This document shows, one piece after another, positions 9,062 through 16,610 of a stretch of 34,644 nucleotides of DNA; the first letter of the stretch is position 1; each line of letters starts with the position of its first letter. Source of the stretch: Candidatus Eiseniibacteriota bacterium. GTDB taxonomy: Bacteria > Eisenbacteria > RBG-16-71-46 > JAFGJU01. The DNA lies in contig CP070702.1 in the NCBI GenBank assembly GCA_020349905.1, forward strand, positions 1,865,403 through 1,900,046, written 5' to 3'. A program made the translations under genes and the position numbers. Under the pieces are notes generated by a model. That model saw only the letters and a list, made by a program, of their open reading frames with translations. It was not told the origin of the DNA and did no database searches.

Positions 9062-10192
9062 TCAGCGGTCATCCGCCTCGTCCAGGTTGACAATCTCATA
9101 CCGTCGGCTTCCCATCCCGAGCTCTTCTGCATACGAAATCTGAACGTCGCCGTCTATGCCGGGGCGGATCGCTTTGAACTTGTCTTGCCCGGGGCCGACT
9201 CCCGGATCCACTTCGGACTCCGGCAGCGGGGGTTGAGCGTTCACCATGTCGAGGGCCGCCTGCTCCACGGCGACCGGATCCACCGAACCCAGGATGCCCA
9301 CGTTCGGCACGATGGGATTGTCGCTCCAGTTCAGGCAGTCACAGTCGGGGGTCACGTCTATCACGAAGTTGAAGAAGACCGCCCTCCCCTTCTTGTTCTT
9401 CAGGACGCCGAAGGCAGTCTCGACGATCTTCTCGCATAGATTGGCCGGCGACTCGTTCCACAGGAGCCTCAGGGCTCTCTCGGGACAAATCGAAATGCAT
9501 TCTCCGCAGCCGATGCATTTCAGATGGTCAAAACTGGCCTTCTTGGAGGCGATCTTAATGGCCGAGGCAAAGCAGATCTCCACACATCTGGCACACCCGG
9601 TACACAGGTCCCTGTCCTTGTACTCCGGCTTGACCACGGCGTGCATCATCTGCTTCGCGCTCCTCGAACCAAGCCCCATTCCCAGGTTCTTCAGAGTCCC
9701 GCCGAAGCCAGTTGCCAGGTGTCCTTTGAAGTGTGAGATGCATATCAGAGAATCCGCATGATGCACCGCCGAACCGTACTTCACGGTCTTGAAGTGCTTG
9801 AGCCCCACTTCTACCTTCACGTAGTCGCGGGACCTCACCCCGTCAGCAATAACGATGGGCGCCCCCATGGTGGCGTAGCTGAATCCATTCTCCACGGCCA
9901 GGTTGATATGATCTATGCCGTTGCTCCGTGAACCGTGATAGAGGGTCGAGGAATCAGTCAGAAAGGGCTTTCCTCCCTTTGCGATCACCCATTTCACGGC
10001 CTTCTTCACGAACAGTGTACGGACGTACGTCGTTCAACCGTCTTCGGCGAATGTGAGTTTTATCGCAACGAGATCATTCTTCTCCACGACTTCCAGAGAC
10101 ATGGCCTGGAACATGTCGCCGAATCTCTCCTTGAGGCTCCTGTTTGTCCCCGACCTTGCGGGAGCGAAGAATACCTTACTGCTCTCTCTCAA
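9062..10192 (-). pseudogene. DUF362 protein with two [4Fe-4S] ferredoxin motifs, interrupted by in-frame TGA at codon 53
   Basis: Translation from a TTG at 10192 (AGGAGG nine bases upstream) gives a typical DUF362 N-terminus (SKVFFAPARSGTNRSLKERF, then DLVAIKLTFAEDG). It then meets TGA at 10036-10034 and continues in the same frame with TTYVRTLFVKKAVKWVIAKG and the rest of the family sequence (GGKPFLTDSSTLYHGSRSNG, ISHFKGHLATGFGGTLKNLG). Two ferredoxin motifs follow, CTGCARCVEIC and CIGCGECISICP, for two [4Fe-4S] clusters, so an electron-transfer or redox role is likely. The stop sits where relatives, as I recall, have Asn in a GNT motif. The longest uninterrupted piece starts at GTG 10009 (315 codons) and lacks the first 61 residues. 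Alternatives are sequencing error, nonsense mutation or, less likely, selenocysteine. The TTG lies inside the 3' end of the isomerase gene, so the two are coupled. Confidence 0.75.
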
Positions 10193-10979
10193 GCGCCTGC
10201 ACCTCCTCGATGACTCGCCTCAGAATGTGCACGCCTCTCCTGGCAGCTTCCACGCTGAAGCTTTCATCGACCAGGATGCCCCGGTAATCGAGGCGAACAA
10301 GCTGCCTGATGACGGCCTTCCAGTTCACGTTTCCGAGCCCTATCTCCAGGTGCTGGTCCCAGGAGCCCTGATTGTCGTGCACGTGCACGTGCGTCACGGA
10401 GGGCCCGAAGTGCTCCAGCATCCTCTCTGCTGGAACCGTCGTGGTGTTCGCGTGCCCAACGTCAAAGGTGACGCCCGACCAGTCCAGACTCCTAACCAGT
10501 TGCATCACGCCCGAGGCCAGACTCCGCTCAGCGAACGGCAGACCTGCGGGCATGTTCTCGATACACATCTTCACTTCTCTCGACCTGGCAAACTCGCTTA
10601 TGCGCTGAAGAGACTCCTTCTCCAACCCTCTCACTCTATCTCGCTCCTCGAGACCACCTCTCGAACCGGCCGCAGGATGGACGACGACCACGGAGGCCCC
10701 GATGATGTGCCCGAGCTCGACGGCCTCGAGCACACCGCCCAGGCTCCGTTCCCGATGAGAATCGTCCAGGGAGCCGATGTCGGTCTCGTTGAACGGGGAG
10801 TGAACAGCAAACTCAATACCCAGGGCCTTCCGCACCGACTTCAGGAAGTCCGTATTTATCTCCAGGGGCCTCCGATAGGGAGTATCGCACACTATCTAGA
10901 CCGCCTCGAAGCTGTCTCTGGCCTTGTCGAAGAACTGCTCAACTGTTCCCTTCATCAGGGTCGATGCACCAAGCTTCAT
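10176..10979 (-). pseudogene. Sugar-phosphate isomerase/epimerase-like TIM barrel, interrupted by in-frame TAG at codon 28
   Basis: The frame opens at ATG 10979, which overlaps the upstream stop as ATGA, and reads MKLGASTLMKGTVEQFF then DSFEAV. It meets TAG at 10898-10896 and continues as IVCDTPYRRPLEINTDFL. In this family the first barrel strand normally reads like FEAVEI, so the TAG most simply replaces GAG (Glu). The rest is a full Xylose isomerase-like TIM barrel (AP endonuclease 2 family). Candidate metal ligands are Glu in KMCIENMP, Asp and His in FDVGHAN, His in HVHVHD, and Glu in VDESF. A GTG at 10892 would allow a truncated 238-residue product but has no Shine-Dalgarno. The substrate is unknown. 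It is the third gene of the mutS operon. Confidence 0.75.
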
Positions 10980-11242
10980 TCCCCACCCTTCTCAACGGCG
11001 ATCTTCCAAACCGCCTCGCCCATACGTTGAACCTCCAGGACGGCGTGACCTTCCTCGTTGAGACACTTCGGTATGTCCACGGTCGCGGACGGATCATCCA
11101 CCAGGATCTCGAGAACGTCCCCTCGCGACAGACCCTCCAACTCGACCTTGCAGCGAAGAAACACGTGAGAACTGGCCTCCCCCTTCAAATTGAGGAAGAT
11201 CTCCTTCCGCTCTCCTCCTTTTGTTCCCTCCGCGTCTCTCAT
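10976..11242 (-). CDS. TusA/SirA-like small protein lacking the catalytic CPxP motif
   Basis: 88 residues. The region LSRGDVLEILVDDPSATVDI followed by GHAVLEVQ matches the TusA (sulfurtransferase) fold, whose usual text is KPGEVLEVLADDPGSKEDIP. The family's active-site CPxP motif is absent: at the expected position the protein reads SSHVFLRCKVE, with one Cys seven residues later. It therefore probably does not act as a standard persulfide carrier, although Cys31 might substitute. Start and stop overlap both neighbours by four bases (ATGA from mutS, ATGA into the isomerase gene), so all three are translated together. A link between DNA mismatch repair and a TusA-like protein is not one I know. 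Confidence 0.7.
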   Translation of the reverse strand: MRDAEGTKGGERKEIFLNLKGEASSHVFLRCKVELEGLSRGDVLEILVDDPSATVDIPKCLNEEGHAVLEVQRMGEAVWKIAVEKGGE

Positions 11243-13863
11243 TCCTCTTCTCCGGAGTCACTCGTCTCAGGACGGGCGCCCGGCACACCGGCATATTTCC
11301 TCCTGAGCCCGTCCAGCTCGCGCAGCGCCTCGATCGGAGTGAGCCGTTCAGTGTCCAGGGCCGCCAGCTCTGCTATGAGCCGCCTGGCGCTCTCCGCAAA
11401 GAGGTCAAGCTGGCGGTGCGGCGTGGTCGCCTTCGCTCGGGGAGCGGCGCTCACCCTGTCGTTCTCCAGGGAGTCCAGCACCTCCTTGGCCCTCTCCACA
11501 ACCAGCTCCGGCAACCCGGCCAGCCGTGCCACCTGGATTCCGTAGCTCCTGTCCGAAGCGCCTTCCACGACCTTGCGCACAAAGACGATCTTCTCGCCCC
11601 ATTCCTTCACGAGAACATTGAGGTTTTTGACCCGGTCCATCTTGGAGGCCAGCACTGTCAGTTCGTGGTAGTGGGTCGCAAACAACGTGCGAGGTCCCAG
11701 CTCGTGGAGATACTCCAGAACGGCCCAGGCAATGCTCATGCCGTCGAACGTGCTGGTACCTCTCCCTATCTCGTCCATCACCACGAGACTCCGGGGCGTG
11801 CAGTTGTTGAGAATGCTGGCGGTCTCGCTCATTTCTGCCAGAAACGTGGAGCGCCCCCTCGCGATATCATCGCTCGCACCGAGGCGACAGAAAACCCTAT
11901 CCACGACACCAATCTCGGCGGAGCTGGCGGCCACATAGCCCCCCATCTGGGCCATGATTACGGCCAGTGCCACCTGACGCGTGAAGGTGGACTTCCCGGC
12001 CATGTTGGGACCCGTGACTATCAGGATCTGGGCCCGCTCACAGTCCATTTCCACGTCGTTAGGAACGAACTCTTCCTCCTCCAGCATCGCCTCCACCACG
12101 GGATGCCTAGAGTCACTGAGGAGAATTCTGGAATCTCCCCCAACCTTCGGCCTCACGTACCGTCTCTCGACTCCCACTCGAGCCAGCGAGAGAATGAAAT
12201 CCGCTTCCGCGGTGGTCGCCGCCGCTTCCAGAAGAACGCTCGAGACATCGGAGACCGCTTGCTGAAGCTCTTCCAGCAGCCTGAGTTCGATCTCCATTTC
12301 TCGCTCCTCCGCACCCAACACGGTGCTCTCCTTCTCCTTGAGCTCAGCGGTGATAAACCGCTCGGCGTTCACAAGGGTCTGCTTTCGGACGTAATCTTCC
12401 GGAGCGCGAGAGAGGTTCGGCTTCGTCACCTCTATGTAGTAGCCGAAGACCTTGTTGAAACCCAACTTGAGGGACGGGATCTGCGTTCTCTTTCGCTCTC
12501 TGTCCTGAAGCGATTTGATCCACTGCTTGGCCTCCGCCGAGCGACCTCTCACTTCGTCCAGTTCCTGGCAGAATCCAGTGCGTATGAAGCCGGGGTTTCT
12601 AGGGAGAACCGGGGCGTCTTCCACGAGAGCCCTCTCTACGAGCGAGGCGAGCTCGTGCGTGTCGCCGATTCTCTCAGCGAGATCCATGAGCAGCGAGCTC
12701 TTTGCCTCGGCAAGGACCGCGCGAATCGCAGGAAGCCTCCCGAGGCAGGCGCCGAGCGATACGATCTCGCGAGGCCCCCCCTTACGGTTGACGATTCTGC
12801 TCACCAGCCGCTCCACGTCTCCGAGACCGTGCAGAGCTTCTGCCAGCTTCTCACGCCTCACCACGTTCTCAACGAGTTCTCCAACCGCCTCCTGCCGCGT
12901 GTGCACCGACTCGGGGCCCGTGAGCGGTCTCAGAAGGTTCGCACGCAGGAAACGCGCGCCCATCGGCGTCTCAGTTCTCCTGAGTTGTTCCAGTAGCGAG
13001 CCTTCCTCCGTGCCTGTTCGAATTGAGCGAACCAGCTCCAGGTTGCGGATGGTGGTGTCGTCCATGAAGAGGAACTCGTGGTGCCTGTACCTGGCCAGCT
13101 TGAATATCTGCCTGAGACCCGTTCCCTTGAGCTCCTTCAGGTACCCCAGCAGGGCTCCGGCCGCGGACACGCCGGCGTCTTCCCTCTCAAACCCAAAACA
13201 CTCGAGCGATGCGACGCCGAAGTGTGAGAGAAGCTCCGAGAGAGCCGAATGCATGCTGAAGCGCCAGCCTTCCGTCCTCGTGATTCTGAACCCCGGGACC
13301 GCCCCACTTCTCTCGGTGACGTCCTCGGCGACCCCGGAATCCTGGGAGAGCAGAATCTCCGAGGGCGAGAGCCTCGCCACCTCCTCCAGAACCTCCTCGC
13401 GCGTCAACTCGGCCGCCACGAACTCGCCCGTGGAGACGTCCGCCAGCGCGAATCCACAGGTATTGCCGTCCGCAACGGCAACCACGTAGTTGTTCTCTCC
13501 TTCCGCCAACAGGGAATGAGACATAACCGTTCCAGGCGTGATGACCTCCACGACTTCTCTGCTAACAAGCCTCTTCGCCCTGGCGGAATCCTCGGTCTGC
13601 TCGCACACGGCCACGCTGTGGCCGCTCCGTATCAGTCTCGATATGTATCGTTCGGCGCTGTGCCAGGGAATTCCCGCGAGGGGAATCCGACCCTCCCCGT
13701 CCTTGTCTCTGGAGGTGAGGGCGATACCCAACACCCTGGAAGCTGTCACCGCGTCTTCGTAGAACATCTCGTAGAAGTCCCCCATCCGAAACAACAGGAT
13801 GGAATCGCGGTGCTTCTGCTTGATCTTGCTGTACTGACGCATCATCGGAGTCTGCTTCTTCAT
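11239..13863 (-). CDS. mutS: DNA mismatch repair ATPase MutS
   Basis: 874 residues, the normal size for MutS1. It binds mismatches and small loops and hands over to MutL. The mismatch-recognition Phe-X-Glu is present in GDFYEMF (Phe30, Glu32). The connector, lever and clamp domains follow, and the C-terminal ATPase has Walker A TGPNMAGKST and Walker B VVMDEIGRGTSTFDG, with the helix-turn-helix dimerisation tail afterwards. The ATG at 13863 starts the typical MKKQTPMMRQYSKIKQKH; 22 codons of open frame upstream are not family-like. The Shine-Dalgarno is weak (GAGGA). It heads an operon with a TusA-like gene and two damaged genes. A hairpin-forming TTCCTC/GAGGAA repeat lies upstream at about 13932-13951. 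No mutL is in the window. Confidence 0.97.
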   Translation of the reverse strand: MKKQTPMMRQYSKIKQKHRDSILLFRMGDFYEMFYEDAVTASRVLGIALTSRDKDGEGRIPLAGIPWHSAERYISRLIRSGHSVAVCEQTEDSARAKRLVSREVVEVITPGTVMSHSLLAEGENNYVVAVADGNTCGFALADVSTGEFVAAELTREEVLEEVARLSPSEILLSQDSGVAEDVTERSGAVPGFRITRTEGWRFSMHSALSELLSHFGVASLECFGFEREDAGVSAAGALLGYLKELKGTGLRQIFKLARYRHHEFLFMDDTTIRNLELVRSIRTGTEEGSLLEQLRRTETPMGARFLRANLLRPLTGPESVHTRQEAVGELVENVVRREKLAEALHGLGDVERLVSRIVNRKGGPREIVSLGACLGRLPAIRAVLAEAKSSLLMDLAERIGDTHELASLVERALVEDAPVLPRNPGFIRTGFCQELDEVRGRSAEAKQWIKSLQDRERKRTQIPSLKLGFNKVFGYYIEVTKPNLSRAPEDYVRKQTLVNAERFITAELKEKESTVLGAEEREMEIELRLLEELQQAVSDVSSVLLEAAATTAEADFILSLARVGVERRYVRPKVGGDSRILLSDSRHPVVEAMLEEEEFVPNDVEMDCERAQILIVTGPNMAGKSTFTRQVALAVIMAQMGGYVAASSAEIGVVDRVFCRLGASDDIARGRSTFLAEMSETASILNNCTPRSLVVMDEIGRGTSTFDGMSIAWAVLEYLHELGPRTLFATHYHELTVLASKMDRVKNLNVLVKEWGEKIVFVRKVVEGASDRSYGIQVARLAGLPELVVERAKEVLDSLENDRVSAAPRAKATTPHRQLDLFAESARRLIAELAALDTERLTPIEALRELDGLRRKYAGVPGARPETSDSGEEE

Positions 13864-13971
13864 GTCAATACCATTGATCCTCAGCACGCTAGATGAGGTG
13901 CGTAGACGGGCCAGATACCACCGAAGCAACGTTTCCTCTGCGGCCGGAGGAACGAACTAATCAGGAACCGG

Positions 13972-14985
13972 CTACTTTGGGACTATGCCGTAGGAGAGTC
14001 CGAAACGAGTAGAGAGCTCTTTCCCCTTGCTCTCTGCCGCTTCCTTTGTAGGGAATTCTCCGAGGTGAACCATATAGAGGATTCTTCCGCCTCGCTCCTT
14101 CTTCACTATCCTGACATCTGTGATACCTTGCTCCTGGAGTCTCGCAACCAGGCCGTTTGCGTTCGCCTCTTCGCTAAAAGCCCCGAGCTGGACCGTGTAG
14201 CCCCCCGTCTCCGGGCTTGCCACCTCCGCCACTCTTCTCGAGGTCACTTTCTCCCTAACAATTGCGGCCTCGAAGCTCGATGGAAACTCTCTCGCAAGAA
14301 TTGAGTACATCTCGAGCGCATCGTCACTCTTCTGCAGCTTCTCCAGGCAAACGCCCGCGCCGTACAGGGCGGACGGCAGCCACTCGCTCCTCCGGTACCT
14401 GGCGACAATCCGCCTGTATTCCGAGAGGGCAGCAGAGTACTTCCCCTCCTCCCTGAGACAGTCTGCGAATCCCAGGGCAGCGTCGTCCTCGAGACCCGTT
14501 CCCGCGTCGTCCCGCTTGACTGCATCGAAATGCTCCCTCGCTTAGCCGGGCTTTCCACCTCCCAGCAGCGAGAGTCCGAGCCAGTAGAGAGACTGCACCT
14601 CCTCCCTCCTGGACATCCTCAGGCCGGAGGCCTTGCGGAAGTGCTTGCTCGCGCGGCCGTAGCTCCCCAGGGCGTAGTGATACATTCCGAGATTCGTGTC
14701 GGCACGCCAAGTGAGCGGATGGCCAGGGAAATCCGAGAGGAACTGTTCCATGTACTTCGCGAACTTCCTGCCGTCTGGTTCACAGAGCGCAAGGATGAAA
14801 AAGGCTTCCCCTCGTTCTGCGGCGTTCTGCGCACCCGCCAGACTCACCGCCGCGGTCTCCTTTGCCCTCTCCCTGTCGCCCGCCTCGAGAAGCTTCCAGG
14901 CCTTTCCCAGCTCGTCGGCGCGGGCCGGCGCGTCAACGAGAGGGGCGAGTAACAATAGGGCCGCGAGCGCGACGAATGTTCTCAT
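13972..14985 (-). pseudogene. Exported TPR-repeat protein with C-terminal SPOR domain, interrupted by in-frame TAA at codon 148
   Basis: Starting at ATG 14985 (signal peptide MRTFVALAALLLLAPLVDAP), the frame encodes TPR-type helices and reaches GGGKPG, then TAA at 14544-14542. It continues unbroken as AREHFDAVKRDDAG, more TPR helices (KYSAALSEYRRIVARYRRSE) and a SPOR domain (GGYTVQLGAFSEEANANGLV to the end). SPOR domains bind denuded glycan strands of septal peptidoglycan, so the intact protein would be periplasmic and linked to cell division or envelope maintenance, like CpoB/YbgF-type proteins. TAA most simply replaces GAA (Glu), since TPR text such as GKPGEAREHF is ordinary. Without readthrough only the N-terminal 147 residues are made, without SPOR. 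Position after lapB fits an envelope role. Confidence 0.8.
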
Positions 14986-15081
14986 TGCTATTCCCACTGC
15001 CTGCGACAACGCGGAGCTCGAATTGCCCCGGTGCGGAATGCGGTTCGAACATGGCCCGCCTGCAAGCAGACGGGTCTCCTA

Positions 15082-16227
15082 CTATATGAACGTCTCCCAC
15101 TCCTGACACTTCGGGCATCGCCAGAGCACGTCGGAGGAACGATACCCGCATTCGGAACAGACGAAATCTTCTGTCCTGGGACTGATGACCTCCAGGAGCT
15201 TCTTGGTCTCGTCGATCGCCTGCTCGGTCTGTCCCATCTCGTGCAGGAACCCGATCAAGTGCTGTCTCGCCAGGGTGGACGACGGGTCGTATTCGAGTGC
15301 CTCTCTCAGGACGCGCACGGCCTCCCTGAGATCTCCCTTCTTCTGATGAAGACAGGCAAGTTCCACGAGGGTCCTAACGTTCTTCGGGCTGTCTCGAAGA
15401 ACCGCCTCGTAAACCGCCACGATGTCCCCCAGATTCCCTCGCTCGAAGTAGGCCTTCTCGAGTCTTTCGAACACTATGTGTGCGATCTTGGGAAATCGCG
15501 TGACTATGAGTTCCCACAGGCTTATCGCCCGCCTCAGATTCCCGTCCTGGAAGTATATGTCTCCCAGGTACAGGAGCGCAGGCACACACTCGCTGTCCAG
15601 CCTGAGGGCATCCTTGAAATACCTCTCGGCTTCCCTTGGCTTTCCTCTTTTCAGAAGGTCGTACCCGCTGTGGCTCTTGTGCAGTGCCAGAAAGGGACGT
15701 CCGCGCTTTCTTTCGAGCTTCTCCAGCTCCTCCTCCATTTCGTAAGCTTTGTCCCACTCTCTCTGTATCTCGTATACGCGCACCATGAGCCTCAACGGAA
15801 AGGCGTTCCGTTTGTTCATGGCCCGTATCTTCTTCGCACACGCTATCGCTTCCTGGTACTTCCCGCAGGCCAGATAGTCCTCGGCCAGGCTTCTGTACAG
15901 GGACTCCAGCACGGTCTGGTCGGAGATGCTCCGCACGGTCAGACCCCTGTGTACTCTGAGAGCGTTTTCCAGCTCCCCTCTCTGCCTGAGCAGGTCCCCG
16001 AGCCGGATGTAGGCGTCTATATTCTGGGTGTCTTCCCGGACGGCCTCCCTCAACTTGCGGATGGCCTCTTCCTCGCCGCCTTCCAGAAGGCAGTTGAGTG
16101 CCTGCGTGTAAGCCGAGTGGTCACCTCCCGCGGGCGGGGCGGTCTTCTTTCGCCGGACTCGCCACACCAGGTAGGCCGCAGTGCCCAGAGCAAGGAGAAC
16201 TAACGCAGCCGGAACGTCTATTCGCAT
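15082..16227 (-). CDS. lapB: LapB (YciM), LPS assembly TPR protein with C-terminal rubredoxin-like zinc ribbon
   Basis: 381 residues. A single N-terminal membrane segment (residues 5-23) is followed by basic residues, then about nine TPR units to residue 345. The end is a zinc ribbon, FVCSECGYRSSDVLWRCPKC, with four cysteines in two pairs. This order matches LapB, which in Escherichia coli sits in the inner membrane facing the cytoplasm and controls FtsH-dependent turnover of LpxC to balance LPS synthesis. It follows lapA by 39 bases, the usual pairing. The ATG at 16227 gives the expected membrane segment at once. No ftsH or lpxC is nearby. Confidence 0.92.
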   Translation of the reverse strand: MRIDVPAALVLLALGTAAYLVWRVRRKKTAPPAGGDHSAYTQALNCLLEGGEEEAIRKLREAVREDTQNIDAYIRLGDLLRQRGELENALRVHRGLTVRSISDQTVLESLYRSLAEDYLACGKYQEAIACAKKIRAMNKRNAFPLRLMVRVYEIQREWDKAYEMEEELEKLERKRGRPFLALHKSHSGYDLLKRGKPREAERYFKDALRLDSECVPALLYLGDIYFQDGNLRRAISLWELIVTRFPKIAHIVFERLEKAYFERGNLGDIVAVYEAVLRDSPKNVRTLVELACLHQKKGDLREAVRVLREALEYDPSSTLARQHLIGFLHEMGQTEQAIDETKKLLEVISPRTEDFVCSECGYRSSDVLWRCPKCQEWETFI

Positions 16228-16266
16228 CTCGACGTGCTCCTTGAATCGCCGGAATCCCCGCTCCGG

Positions 16267-16590
16267 CTACTCCTCGGGAGGAGTCACCGTGATCTCCTCT
16301 ACGGAAAGACTTCTCAAAGCATTCAGTTCCTCGAGCAGCTTCTTGTTGTCCTTTCTCAGCCGGGACGCCTCGCGACGCATCTTCACGTCGTGTCCGAGCG
16401 ACATGAAGAACCATACCAGCATTCCCAGCACAAACGCCCCGAACAGTGCGAATATCAGGTGTACCTGATACGTGTGGGCTTCCTTCGGAAAGAAGAAGGC
16501 GATTTCAACTGTCTTCTCGTTGTTCAGGAGAGCGAAGCCGAGGATGATTATGAACACGACCAGGAGAAGGAACATCCTCAAGAACCACAA
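16267..16590 (-). CDS. lapA: LapA-domain inner-membrane protein
   Basis: 107 residues with two membrane helices (about 5-23 and 45-66) separated by the loop LLNNEKTVEIAFFFPKE, typical of the LapA/DUF1049 family. A charged coiled coil (RREASRLRKDNKKLLEELNA) completes it. LapA works with LapB in LPS homeostasis. I place the start at TTG 16590 because a Shine-Dalgarno fully complementary to 16S rRNA (GGAGGTGATC) ends a few bases upstream. The GTG five codons earlier overlaps that Shine-Dalgarno, so it is less likely. An ATG at 16575 is another option. It is 20 bases after miaB and just before lapB. Confidence 0.9.
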   Translation of the reverse strand: MWFLRMFLLLVVFIIILGFALLNNEKTVEIAFFFPKEAHTYQVHLIFALFGAFVLGMLVWFFMSLGHDVKMRREASRLRKDNKKLLEELNALRSLSVEEITVTPPEE

Positions 16591-16610
16591 AACGATCACC
16601 TCCACTCGTG

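Noticed and set aside
7634..9439. Long plus-strand open frame (601 codons) opposite the S55 gene
   Set aside because: It is antisense to a gene with a clear domain and signal peptide, and its sequence is low-complexity and rich in Arg, His and Pro. It reflects the G+C codon bias of the real gene.
11221..12996. Long plus-strand open frame (591 codons) opposite mutS
   Set aside because: It is antisense to mutS, with no family resemblance or start signal.
13930..13955. TTCCTC/GAGGAA hairpin upstream of mutS as a terminator
   Set aside because: It has a 6-base-pair stem but no following U-tract, so it is not a convincing Rho-independent terminator.
9062..14985. Stop-codon reassignment or a suppressed code
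   Set aside because: All three stops (TAA, TAG, TGA) interrupt a gene once each, and the same codons end many normal genes in the window.
15040..15070. GGTTCGAAC, resembling a tRNA T-loop, in the lapB-TPR gap
   Set aside because: The flanking bases do not form a T-stem on either strand, and no acceptor or anticodon stem could be found.
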